Positions 1 through 7,366 of a stretch of DNA of 13,557 bases are shown here, piece after piece. A model generated the notes under the pieces. That model had not been told where the DNA came from, made no database searches, and was given only the letters and a program-made list of their open reading frames with translations. The position numbers were made by a program, and so were the translations under genes. Position 1 is the first letter of the stretch, and every line of letters starts with the position of its first letter. Source of the stretch: Competibacteraceae bacterium UBA2792 (GTDB lineage: Bacteria > Pseudomonadota > Gammaproteobacteria > Competibacterales > Competibacteraceae); NCBI GenBank assembly GCA_002352125.1, contig DEHU01000299.1:5292-18848 (forward strand). Reading direction: 5' to 3'.

Positions 1-1890
1 ATGCGCGCCCGCACCGAAATCGAGATCGACGAGACGCGCGGCCGGCAGGCCATCATCGTCACCGAGTTGCCCTATCAGGTGAACAAGGCCCGGCTGATCG
101 AAAAAATCGCCGAACTGGTCAAGGACAAGAAAATCGAAGGTATCGCCGAGCTGCGCGACGAATCCGACAAGGACGGAATGCGGATCTATATCGAGGTGCG
201 CCGGAACGAGAACGCCGAAGTACTGCTGAACAATCTGTTTCTGCACACGCCGCTGCAATGCGTGTTCGGCGTCAACATGGTGGCGCTGGTGGATGGCCAG
301 CCGCGCCTGCTCAATCTCAAGCGGGTGCTGGAGGCGTTTCTGGCGCACCGCCGCGAGATCGTGGTACGGCGGACTGTGTTCGAGCTGCGCAAGGCCCGGG
401 AGCGCGCCCACATCGTCGAGGGGTTGGCGGTGGCGCTGGCGAATTTAGATCCGCTGATCGCCTTGATTCGCGCTGCCGCCGATCCGGCTGCCGCCAGGGC
501 CGCGCTGCTGGAGCGGGTCTGGTTGCCGGGGTTGGTGACCGAGTTGCTGGGTCAGTCCGGCGCGATAGCCTCCCGGCCGGAAGACCTGGCCGAGGCATTT
601 GGGTTGAGCGAAGCCGGCTATCGGCTGTCGCCGGTGCAGGCCCAGGCGATTCTCGATCTGCGCCTGCACCGCTTGACTGGCTTGGAGCAGCGCAAACTGC
701 TGGACGAATATCAGGAATTGCTAAATCGAATCCAAGAGTTGCTAGCGATTCTGACCGACCCGGAGCGACTGACGGCGGTGATTCGCGCCGAATTGCAGGA
801 TTTGCGGGCGCAATACGCCGATCCTCGCCGTACCGTGATCCAGCTCGATGAGCAGAACCTCAACTTGGAGGATTTGATCAGCGAGGAAACCATGGTGGTG
901 ACACTGTCCCATGCCGGTTATGTCAAGTCGCAACTGTTGTCCTTGTACCGGGCGCAGCGGCGCGGCGGGCGGGGCCGAGCGGCGACCACGGTTAAGGAAG
1001 AGGATTTCGTGGACAAGCTATTCATCGCCAGCACCCACGATACCGTCCTCTGTTTTTCCAACCGCGGCCGCGTGTACTGGAAAAAAGTGTACGAGTTGCC
1101 GCAGGCCGGCCGGACGGCGCGCGGCAGGCCGATCATTAACCTGCTGCCGCTGGAAGAGGGCGAGCGCATCAACGCGGTGCTGGCGGTGCGCGAGTTCAGC
1201 GACGATCACTACGTTTTTTTCGCCACCGCCAGCGGCACGGTCAAGAAAACTCCCCTGTCCGAGTTTTCGCGTCCTCGCCCCAGCGGCATCATCGCCATCG
1301 ATCTGATCGATGGCGATCAATTGGTGAACGTGGAACTGACCGACGGCCAGCGCGATATCATGTTGTTCACCGACGCCGGCAAAGCCGTGCGCTTCGCCGA
1401 AACCGAGGTGCGAGACATGGGGCGCTCCGCCCGCGGCGTGCGTGGCATCCGCGTGGACGAGGCCCAAAAGGTCATCGCCTTGATCGTGGTGGGCGAGGGC
1501 GCGGTGCTGACGGTGACCGAGAACGGCTTCGGCAAGCGCACCCCGGTCGATGACTATCCCCGCAAGGCGCGCGGCGGGCACGGCGTGATTGCCATTCAGA
1601 CTTCCGAACGCAACGGCCAGGTCGTCGGCGCGGTGCAGGTGGAAAGCGATCACGAGATCATGCTGATCACCGATGGCGGTACGCTGGTGCGTACCCCGGT
1701 CGAAGGTATTTCGCTGGTGAGCCGCAACACCCAAGGCGTGAAGCTGATCAGCCTGCATGGAACCGAGAAGCTGGTCGGGATCGAGAAGATCGAGAGCATC
1801 GGCGAGGTGGAGGGTAACGGCGACGCGAACGGCGACGATGGCGGCTCGACAACCGACGAGGGTTCCAGCGACGAGGAGGGGGCGGAATGA
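1..1890 (+). CDS. gyrA: DNA gyrase subunit A, C-terminal part (5' end outside window)
   Basis: GyrA is the breakage-reunion subunit of gyrase (A2B2), which adds negative supercoils using ATP. The frame is open from base 1 and gives 629 residues, against about 875 in E. coli. The first ATG is an internal Met, because family sequence such as [20 protein letters not shown] core begins at once; roughly the first 240 residues, with the active-site Tyr and the quinolone-resistance region, lie upstream. Residues 1 to about 290 are the end of the breakage-reunion core and coiled coil. The GyrA box QRRGGRG is at residues 319-325 (955-975), which marks a true gyrase rather than ParC, and is followed by the beta-pinwheel DNA-wrapping domain. 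The last 30 residues are a Gly/Asp/Glu-rich tail, typical of GyrA. The stop overlaps the pheA start (ATGA, 1887-1890), so the two are probably translationally coupled. Confidence 0.98.
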   Translation: MRARTEIEIDETRGRQAIIVTELPYQVNKARLIEKIAELVKDKKIEGIAELRDESDKDGMRIYIEVRRNENAEVLLNNLFLHTPLQCVFGVNMVALVDGQPRLLNLKRVLEAFLAHRREIVVRRTVFELRKARERAHIVEGLAVALANLDPLIALIRAAADPAAARAALLERVWLPGLVTELLGQSGAIASRPEDLAEAFGLSEAGYRLSPVQAQAILDLRLHRLTGLEQRKLLDEYQELLNRIQELLAILTDPERLTAVIRAELQDLRAQYADPRRTVIQLDEQNLNLEDLISEETMVVTLSHAGYVKSQLLSLYRAQRRGGRGRAATTVKEEDFVDKLFIASTHDTVLCFSNRGRVYWKKVYELPQAGRTARGRPIINLLPLEEGERINAVLAVREFSDDHYVFFATASGTVKKTPLSEFSRPRPSGIIAIDLIDGDQLVNVELTDGQRDIMLFTDAGKAVRFAETEVRDMGRSARGVRGIRVDEAQKVIALIVVGEGAVLTVTENGFGKRTPVDDYPRKARGGHGVIAIQTSERNGQVVGAVQVESDHEIMLITDGGTLVRTPVEGISLVSRNTQGVKLISLHGTEKLVGIEKIESIGEVEGNGDANGDDGGSTTDEGSSDEEGAE

Positions 1891-2972
1891 GCGAAACCGA
1901 TAGCTTGCTGGCGTTACGCTCGCGAATCGATGAACTGGACCGGCAGATTCAAACGCTAATCGCCGACCGGGCACGTTGTGCGCAGGAAATCGGCGCGCTC
2001 AAGCAGGCCGCTGGCGCCAGCGGCAACCTCTACCGCCCGGAGCGCGAGGCGCAGGTGCTGCGGCGGGTGATCGAAGCCAACCGGGGGCCGCTCAGCAACG
2101 AAGAAATGGCCCGGTTGTTCCGCGAAATCATGTCGGCCTGTCTGGCTCTGGAAGAGCCGCTGCGCATCGCGTTCTTGGGACCGGAAGGTACTTTTACCCA
2201 AGCCGCCGCGCTCAAGCATTTCGGCAAATCCATCCGCAGCATTCCGCTGCGGGCCATCGACGAGGTGTTTCGCGAGGTCGAAGCCGGCTCCGCCGACTAC
2301 GGGGTCGTACCGGTGGAAAACTCGACCGAGGGCGTGGTCAACCACACGCTGGATATGTTCCTTCAATCGCCGCTGCGGATTTGCGGCGAAGTGCAGATGC
2401 GCATCAACCATCACCTTATCACCCGTGCGCTCGACATCGAAGCCATCCATCGCGTCTATTCGCACCGGCAGTCGCTGGCGCAGTGCCGCGAATGGCTGGA
2501 CGCTAACTTGCCGCGCGTGGACCAGATCGAAGTGAGCAGCAACGGCGAGGCGGCGAGGCGGGTGCGCGATGAGGTGGACGCGGCGGCCATCGCCGGCCAG
2601 TGTGCAGCGGATATTTACAATTTGCCGACTCTGGTGCGAAATATCGAGGACGAACCGAACAACACCACGCGGTTTCTGATCATCGGCACCCAACCGATTC
2701 AGCCTTCCGGCGACGACAAGACTGCGTTGCTGGTGGCTTCGCTCAACCGGCCCGGCGCTTTGTTCAAGCTGCTGGAGCCGCTGGCCCGGAACGACGTGAG
2801 CATGAACCGGATCGAGTCGCGCCCCTCGCGGCGCGGGATGTGGGATTATGTGTTCTTCATCGATCTCGACGGCCACGCCCAGGACGAGCCGGTAGCCACT
2901 GCGCTCGCGGAGCTGCGCGAACAAGCTAGCCTGTTCCGGGTGTTGGGGTCGTATCCGAAAGGTGTGTTGTGA
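1887..2972 (+). CDS. pheA: Bifunctional chorismate mutase / prephenate dehydratase (P-protein)
   Basis: The protein converts chorismate to prephenate and prephenate to phenylpyruvate, the committed branch to phenylalanine, in the cytosol. Its 361 residues show three domains. An AroQ-type helical chorismate mutase occupies about 1-90 ([12 protein letters not shown] start). Prephenate dehydratase covers about 95-275, with GPEGTF at 98-103, ENSTEG at 144-149 and the catalytic TRF at 261-263. An ACT regulatory domain covers about 280-355, with RPGAL at 288-292 and ESRP at 310-313, the residues that bind phenylalanine in this family, so feedback inhibition by Phe is expected. The start is fixed by the ATGA overlap with gyrA. 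In Pseudomonas and many relatives serC lies between gyrA and pheA; here it is absent. All key motifs are intact. Confidence 0.97.
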   Translation: MSETDSLLALRSRIDELDRQIQTLIADRARCAQEIGALKQAAGASGNLYRPEREAQVLRRVIEANRGPLSNEEMARLFREIMSACLALEEPLRIAFLGPEGTFTQAAALKHFGKSIRSIPLRAIDEVFREVEAGSADYGVVPVENSTEGVVNHTLDMFLQSPLRICGEVQMRINHHLITRALDIEAIHRVYSHRQSLAQCREWLDANLPRVDQIEVSSNGEAARRVRDEVDAAAIAGQCAADIYNLPTLVRNIEDEPNNTTRFLIIGTQPIQPSGDDKTALLVASLNRPGALFKLLEPLARNDVSMNRIESRPSRRGMWDYVFFIDLDGHAQDEPVATALAELREQASLFRVLGSYPKGVL

Positions 2973-3112
2973 AGGACGGCTGTGGATTACACTGCGCTAA
3001 CCTAGCCTTCCGGCTCGCTCCCCTGGTTTCAGAGGAGATGGCTGTATATCGCGCCCGAGCTTTCTGATAGGTTTATCGAAAACCGGCCTTCCCGTATGGA
3101 GTCCCGTTGCTC
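2973..3112. other. Gap between pheA and hisC, no assigned function
   Basis: This 140-base gap is the only sizeable break in the gyrA-cmk run. I see no T-run terminator. A -35-like TTGTGA (2967-2972) and a -10-like TACACT (2988-2993) are 15 bases apart, poorer than normal spacing. An AG-rich AGAGGAG (3031-3037) abuts a 9-codon ATG frame (3038-3067), too short to judge. GGAG at 3098-3101 serves hisC. Confidence 0.5.
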
Positions 3113-4237
3113 ATGACCTGCGATTTCTTGCCCCTCGCCGCTCCCGGCGTGCGCACCTTGCAACCCTACCAGCCCGGTAAACCGGAAAGCGAACTGCGCC
3201 GGGAATACGGCCTGAGCCACATCGTCAAGCTAGCGTCGAACGAGAATCCACTCGGCCCCAGCCCCAAGGCGCTGGCCGCTGTGCGCGAGGCGTTGCCCGA
3301 TATCGCTCGTTATCCCGACGGCAACGGTTTCGAGTTGAAAGCGGCACTGTCGGCCCGGCTGGGCGTGCCGATGGCGGCGCTGACCTTGGGCAACGGTTCC
3401 AACGACGTGCTGGAATCGGTGGCGCGAGCATTTTTGACTTCCGAGCACGAGGCGGTATTTTCCGAACACGCCTTCGCCGTTTATCCCATCGTTACTCAGG
3501 CTATCGGCGCCACGGCGCGCGTCGCCAAGGCCAACCCGCCCGACCATGAAATGCCGTACGGTCACGATCTCGCCGCGATTCGCGCTTCGATCTCCGACCG
3601 GACCCGCGTGACGTTCGTCGCCAACCCCAACAATCCCACCGGTACCTGGCTGAAAACGGCGGAGCTGGAAGGATTTCTGGCATCGGTCCCCGAATCGGTC
3701 ATCGTGGTGGTGGACGAAGCGTATTTCGAGTACGTCGAGGCAGAGATGGATTGCCCTAGCGCCTTGCGCTGGATCGACCGTTTTCCCAATCTCGTCGTCA
3801 CCCGTACCTTTTCCAAGGCTTACGGCTTGGCCGGGCTGCGCGTCGGTTACGCCGTATCGCATCCCCAAGTAGCCGATTTGCTGAACCGGGTACGCGAGCC
3901 GTTCAACGTCAACAGCCTGGCGTTGGCGGCGGCGGCGGCGGCGCTGGACGATTTCGAGCATCTGGAACGGAGCAGAGCGGTCAATCGCGACGGCATGAAG
4001 TGCTTGCTGGAATTCTGTCGCCGCCAAAACTTGGCTTGGTTGCCATCGGCCGGCAATTTCCTGTGCATCGACGTTGGACGGCCTGGGCGGGAAGTGTTCC
4101 TCGAATTGCTGAAGCGAGGCGTTATCGCCCGGCCGGTGGACAATTACGGCCTACCGCGATTTTTGCGGATCAGCATCGGCACCGAAGCGGAAAACGCCCG
4201 GCTGATCGACGCGCTGGCCGGCGTGTTGAAAAGCTGA
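3113..4237 (+). CDS. hisC: Histidinol-phosphate / aromatic aminotransferase (HisC type)
   Basis: This is a PLP-dependent fold-type I aminotransferase of 374 residues, the usual HisC length. Motifs in order are NPNNPTG (171-177), DEAY (201-204), the Schiff-base lysine K235 in FSKAYG, and the substrate-binding R352 in FLRISIG. The family transaminates histidinol phosphate. Its place between pheA and tyrA, as for hisC2 of Pseudomonas, suggests that it also or mainly serves phenylpyruvate, hydroxyphenylpyruvate or prephenate; that is inference. I chose ATG 3113, with GGAG at 3098-3101 eleven bases upstream; an in-frame TTG at 3107 is a weaker alternative only two codons longer. A run of six GCG codons (3926-3943) encodes Ala272-277. 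The stop is one base before the tyrA start. Confidence 0.93.
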   Translation: MTCDFLPLAAPGVRTLQPYQPGKPESELRREYGLSHIVKLASNENPLGPSPKALAAVREALPDIARYPDGNGFELKAALSARLGVPMAALTLGNGSNDVLESVARAFLTSEHEAVFSEHAFAVYPIVTQAIGATARVAKANPPDHEMPYGHDLAAIRASISDRTRVTFVANPNNPTGTWLKTAELEGFLASVPESVIVVVDEAYFEYVEAEMDCPSALRWIDRFPNLVVTRTFSKAYGLAGLRVGYAVSHPQVADLLNRVREPFNVNSLALAAAAAALDDFEHLERSRAVNRDGMKCLLEFCRRQNLAWLPSAGNFLCIDVGRPGREVFLELLKRGVIARPVDNYGLPRFLRISIGTEAENARLIDALAGVLKS

Positions 4238-4238
4238 C

Positions 4239-5114
4239 ATGGCGGCGCAACCCTTGATTCGACGCCTCTGCGTGATCGGCGTCGGCTTGATCGGCGGCTC
4301 GCTGGCCCGCGCATTGCGCGAGAAGGGCGAAGTGGCCGAAGTGGTCGGCTCCGGTCGCAACGAGGACAATCTGCGCGCCGCCGTTCGCCTGGGCGTAGTG
4401 GATCGTTACGACACCGATCCAGCCCGAGCGGTTGCCGGTGCGGATATGGTGGTGATCGCGGTGCCGCTGGGCGCCATCGAGCCAGTTTTGCGGGCCATCG
4501 TCCCGTCTTTGTCGCCCGGCGCCGTGCTGACCGACGTGGGTAGCGCCAAGGGTAGCGTGGTGGCCGATGTGGAGCGGGTTTGCGGCCAGGTTCTACCCAA
4601 CTTCGTGCCCGGCCATCCCATCGCCGGTACCGAAAAAAGCGGTGTGGACGCTTCGTTTGCCACCCTGTTTCGGCAGCGACGGGTGATTTTGACGCCGTTG
4701 GTGGAAACCGCCGCCGCCGCGCATCATCTCGTCAAAAAAATGTGGGAGCTGACTGGCGCCGAAGTGGTGGATATGGGCGTGCGCCATCACGATGCGGTGC
4801 TGGCCGCAACCAGTCACTTGCCGCACATGTTGGCTTATACCTTGGTCGATACCTTGGCCAGACTGGATGACCGGGCGGAAATCTTTCGCTATGCGGCCGG
4901 CGGGTTTCGGGATTTCACCCGCATCGCTTCCAGCGATCCGACAATGTGGCACGATATCTGCCTTGCAAACCGCGAGCAATTGCTGGAAATGATCGCGCTG
5001 TTCGGCGCCGATCTGGAACGGCTGGCCGAGGCCATCCGCACCGGTGATCGCGCTGCGATTCTCGCTACTTTTCAACGGGCCAAGCGCGCCCGCGACAATC
5101 TTTATCTCGACTGA
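4239..5114 (+). CDS. tyrA: Prephenate/arogenate dehydrogenase
   Basis: TyrA oxidatively decarboxylates prephenate to 4-hydroxyphenylpyruvate, or arogenate to tyrosine. The 291 residues begin with a Rossmann fold, GVGLIGGS at 14-21. The GHPIAGTEKSG motif is at 125-135 and SHLPH at 192-196; the C-terminal helical domain carries the AAGGFRDFTRIASSDP-type signature. There is no fused mutase (unlike E. coli TyrA) and no ACT domain, and it is not fused to AroA (unlike Pseudomonas). The second beta strand ends VVGSGRN (35-41) without the Asp usual for NAD-specific members, so NADP use is possible. It starts one base after the hisC stop with no clear Shine-Dalgarno, so coupled translation is likely. 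Choice of prephenate or arogenate cannot be read from the sequence. Confidence 0.95.
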   Translation: MAAQPLIRRLCVIGVGLIGGSLARALREKGEVAEVVGSGRNEDNLRAAVRLGVVDRYDTDPARAVAGADMVVIAVPLGAIEPVLRAIVPSLSPGAVLTDVGSAKGSVVADVERVCGQVLPNFVPGHPIAGTEKSGVDASFATLFRQRRVILTPLVETAAAAHHLVKKMWELTGAEVVDMGVRHHDAVLAATSHLPHMLAYTLVDTLARLDDRAEIFRYAAGGFRDFTRIASSDPTMWHDICLANREQLLEMIALFGADLERLAEAIRTGDRAAILATFQRAKRARDNLYLD

Positions 5115-5123
5115 ATTTTCCCT

Positions 5124-6437
5124 ATGACCGATCCGATTTTCGTCGTCGAACCCGGCGGTGCTCTACATGGGCGCGCCCGGGTCCCCGGCGACAAATCCAT
5201 TTCCCATCGCGCCATCATGTTCGGCTCGCTGGCCGAAGGTGTGACGACTATCACCGGCTTTCTGGAAGGAGAAGATTGCCTGGCGACGCTGAAAGCGTTC
5301 CGCGCAATGGGCGTGCATATCGATGGCCCCGAAGAAGGCCGTGTCGTAGTGCAGGGCGTTGGTTTGCACGGCTTGCGCGCGCCAGACGGACCGCTGGACA
5401 TGGGCAATTCCGGCACTTCGATGCGGCTGATGAGCGGTATTCTGGCCGGCCAGGCGTTCGATGTGGTACTGACCGGCGACGCCTCGCTGACTCTTCGGCC
5501 GATGCGGCGGGTAACGGAGCCGCTCGCGCGAATGGGTGCCCGGATCGGCAGCACGGCACGGGGGACAGCGCCGTTGCGGATTGGCGGCGGTCAACAATTG
5601 ACCGGCATCGATTATGAGTTGCCGATGGCGAGCGCCCAGGTTAAATCGTGCTTGCTGCTGGCTGGCCTCTACGCCGAAGGCGTCACCCGCATCACCGAAC
5701 CGGCTCCGACCCGCGATCACACCGAGCGAATGCTGGAGGGTTTTAGTTATCCCGTGACGCGCGAAGGTGATCGCACCGTGGCCGTGACCGGCGGCGGGCG
5801 CTTGACCGGAACCGAAATCGATGTGCCCGCAGATATTTCCTCGGCGGCATTTTTCCTGGTCGGGGCCAGCATCGCGCCGGGGTCGGATCTGGTGCTGGAG
5901 CATGTCGGCGTCAACCCGACCCGTACCGGCGTTATCGACATCCTGCGGTTGATGGGCGCCGACATCAAGATGCTAAACCCAAGGTTGGCCGGTGGCGAGC
6001 CAGTGGCCGATCTGCGGGTGCGCCATGCGCCCTTGCGCGGTATCCGTATTCCCGGAAATCTAGTGCCGCTGGCGATCGACGAATTTCCCGCCTTGTTCGT
6101 TGCCGCTGCCTGTGCCGAGGGCGAGACGGTATTGACCGGAGCGGAGGAGTTGCGGGTCAAGGAGAGCGACCGGATTCAAGTGATGGCCGATGGGCTTACC
6201 GCACTCGGTATCGCCGCTGCGCCGACGCCGGACGGCATCGTTATCCGGGGCGGCGCGTTGTCTGGTGGAACGGTGGACAGTCGCGGCGATCATCGCATCG
6301 CCATGAGCTTTGCCATCGCCGCGCTGCGTGCGAAAAGTTCGATTCGGATTCGGGATTGCGCCAACGTCAGAACCTCGTTTCCGGGATTCGCGACCCTGGC
6401 GCGAAATGCCGGCTTGGCGATCCGGGAGCTGGCATGA
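5124..6437 (+). CDS. aroA: 3-phosphoshikimate 1-carboxyvinyltransferase (EPSP synthase), class II motifs
   Basis: AroA joins phosphoenolpyruvate to shikimate 3-phosphate, giving EPSP, the sixth shikimate-pathway step and the target of glyphosate. The protein has 437 residues, a normal length, in two inverse alpha/beta domains. It shows GDKS at 22-25, GNSGTSMR at 94-101, SAQVK at 170-174, RDHTE at 197-201 and NPTR at 264-267, then the acidic active-site stretch IDEFP and LRVKESDR in the second half. The motifs GDK[S/T], SAQxK, RxHxE and NxTR together define class II EPSP synthases (Bacillus and CP4-like), unlike E. coli AroA, which has GSKS and SSQ. The gap to tyrA is nine bases and no good ribosome site is visible. 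In Pseudomonas this domain is fused to TyrA; here it is free. Confidence 0.97.
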   Translation: MTDPIFVVEPGGALHGRARVPGDKSISHRAIMFGSLAEGVTTITGFLEGEDCLATLKAFRAMGVHIDGPEEGRVVVQGVGLHGLRAPDGPLDMGNSGTSMRLMSGILAGQAFDVVLTGDASLTLRPMRRVTEPLARMGARIGSTARGTAPLRIGGGQQLTGIDYELPMASAQVKSCLLLAGLYAEGVTRITEPAPTRDHTERMLEGFSYPVTREGDRTVAVTGGGRLTGTEIDVPADISSAAFFLVGASIAPGSDLVLEHVGVNPTRTGVIDILRLMGADIKMLNPRLAGGEPVADLRVRHAPLRGIRIPGNLVPLAIDEFPALFVAAACAEGETVLTGAEELRVKESDRIQVMADGLTALGIAAAPTPDGIVIRGGALSGGTVDSRGDHRIAMSFAIAALRAKSSIRIRDCANVRTSFPGFATLARNAGLAIRELA

Positions 6438-6438
6438 C

Positions 6439-7149
6439 ATGAGCGAAGCGACGTTGCAGACACCGGCGCCGGTGATAACCGTGGACGGCCCAAGCGGGGT
6501 CGGCAAAGGCACGCTTTGTCGATGGCTGGCTGCCCGGCTGGGATGGCATCTGTTGGACAGCGGTGCGCTGTACCGGCTGACGGCGCTGGCGGCGTTGCGC
6601 CGGGATTTGCCGTTGGAAGATGAAGGTCGAGTGGCAACGGTCGCCGCCGGATTGGATGTCGAATTCTGGGCCGACCTTGAGGGAGCCATGCGCATCCGGC
6701 TAGATGGAACGGAAGTCGGCTCCGAACTTCGTAGCGAAACCTGCGGCGACGCTGCGTCGCGCGTGGCGGCCTTACCGATGGTACGAGCAGCATTATTGCA
6801 GCGGCAGCGGGATTTTCGCCGGCTTCCGGGGTTGATCGCCGACGGTCGGGATATGGGAACGGTGGTTTTTCCGGATGCCGAACTCAAGCTATTTTTGGCC
6901 GCCAGCGGCGAAGAACGCGCCCGACGACGATATAAGCAGTTGAGAGAAAACGGATTGGATGCTAACCTTCAAAATCTGGCCGGAGAAATCGCTGCGCGCG
7001 ATAGTCGAGATATCCGAAGAGCGGTGGCCCCGCTCGAACCCGCTCGCGATGCGGAGGTTCTGGATACCACTCGGCTGAGTATCGCGGAAGTGTGCGGCTG
7101 GGCGTTGGGGCTTGCCGCCGAACGGTTTGCTGTGCCGGAAATTCGCTAA
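6439..7149 (+). CDS. cmk: Cytidylate kinase
   Basis: Cmk phosphorylates CMP and dCMP with ATP to the diphosphates, recycling nucleotides for RNA, DNA and phospholipid precursors. The product has 236 residues (E. coli 227). The P-loop GPSGVGKGT lies at 17-25; the NMP-binding insert of the long bacterial form follows, then [13 protein letters not shown] and the lid region with the [13 protein letters not shown] stretch, all typical. The frame is open further upstream to 6310, but that part overlaps aroA and does not look like Cmk, so the ATG at 6439, one base after the aroA stop, is preferred. The cmk-rpsA-ihfB order is the classic proteobacterial one. No strong terminator follows; only a short GCGC-TTT-GCGC hairpin (7154-7164) without a T run. 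Confidence 0.96.
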   Translation: MSEATLQTPAPVITVDGPSGVGKGTLCRWLAARLGWHLLDSGALYRLTALAALRRDLPLEDEGRVATVAAGLDVEFWADLEGAMRIRLDGTEVGSELRSETCGDAASRVAALPMVRAALLQRQRDFRRLPGLIADGRDMGTVVFPDAELKLFLAASGEERARRRYKQLRENGLDANLQNLAGEIAARDSRDIRRAVAPLEPARDAEVLDTTRLSIAEVCGWALGLAAERFAVPEIR

Positions 7150-7204
7150 GCTCGCGCTTTGCGCCAGCGAACTCCATAGACTACGCTTATTCGATTGAAT
7201 CATA

Positions 7205-7366
7205 GTGAATCGAGCGCCTGACTGGACGCTCTGGGCGCTGGCCCTGAAAGCTCTCGTCGCGACGGGAGAGCAGTCGCCGCCGGTTCGGGGTCGCATCGAC
7301 GAACCGCATGTCCTAACCAACCCGTGGCGGCCCGTTACCGCCGGTTTTTTGAGCTATAACCCATGA
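7205..7366 (+). CDS. Candidate 53-codon upstream ORF overlapping the rpsA start
   Basis: A GTG-started frame of 53 codons fills most of the rpsA leader, and its TGA stop (7364-7366) overlaps the rpsA ATG as ATGA, the arrangement used for translational coupling elsewhere in this window (gyrA/pheA). By eye about 70 per cent of its codons end in G or C, like the neighbouring genes. The predicted peptide starts [10 protein letters not shown] and has no domain I recognise. Against it: no Shine-Dalgarno precedes the GTG, there is no ATG start, a frame this long can arise by chance in GC-rich DNA, and the same bases form hairpins that could be the real function. It is listed only as a candidate. Confidence 0.18.
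   Translation: MNRAPDWTLWALALKALVATGEQSPPVRGRIDEPHVLTNPWRPVTAGFLSYNP
7250..7350 (+). promoter_or_regulatory. Structured rpsA leader with three stem-loops (probable S1 autoregulation region)
   Basis: Three perfect or near-perfect inverted repeats precede rpsA. Stem 1 is 7250-7255 with 7266-7271 (GCTCTC/GAGAGC). Stem 2 is 7281-7287 with 7300-7306 (CGGTTCG/CGAACCG). Stem 3 is 7326-7330 with 7338-7342 (GGCGG/CCGCC), followed by GG and six T (7345-7350), twelve bases before the ATG. No canonical Shine-Dalgarno is present. In E. coli and relatives the rpsA leader also lacks one and folds into three hairpins through which free S1 represses its own translation; the layout here fits that by structure only. 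The CCGCC at 7277-7281 can pair with 7326-7330 instead, so stem 3 has a competing partner. Confidence 0.5.

Noticed and set aside
1081..1087. AAAAAAG in gyrA as a slippery heptamer
   Set aside because: The codons are AAA AAA GTG, so the register is wrong for -1 slippage, and gyrA reads through intact.
1018..1974. Long open frame on the minus strand opposite gyrA; similar ones at 1956-2924, 3230-4027, 4593-5075, 5163-5903 and 6060-6887
   Set aside because: They lie antisense to intact, clearly recognised genes, have low-complexity His/Arg/Gln-rich or Ser/Arg-rich products, and match the codon-shadow pattern of GC-rich DNA.
3038..3067. Nine-codon frame MAVYRARAF before hisC as a possible Phe/Tyr leader peptide
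   Set aside because: It has one Tyr and one Phe only, its AG-rich ribosome site abuts the ATG, and no terminator hairpin follows, so attenuation is not supported.
4734..4740. Run of seven A in tyrA as a programmed frameshift site
   Set aside because: The frame is AAA AAA ATG, not the A AAA AAG slippery register, and the protein continues normally in the zero frame.
6310..6438. Upstream extension of the cmk frame by 43 codons
   Set aside because: It overlaps aroA coding sequence, does not resemble Cmk, and the ATG at 6439 gives the normal N-terminus just before the P-loop.
7159..7187. TTGCGC with TACGCT 17 bases on, as an rpsA promoter
   Set aside because: The -10 matches at only three positions; other combinations nearby (TTGAAT 7195-7200) are no better, so no promoter is called, though one is likely somewhere in the leader.
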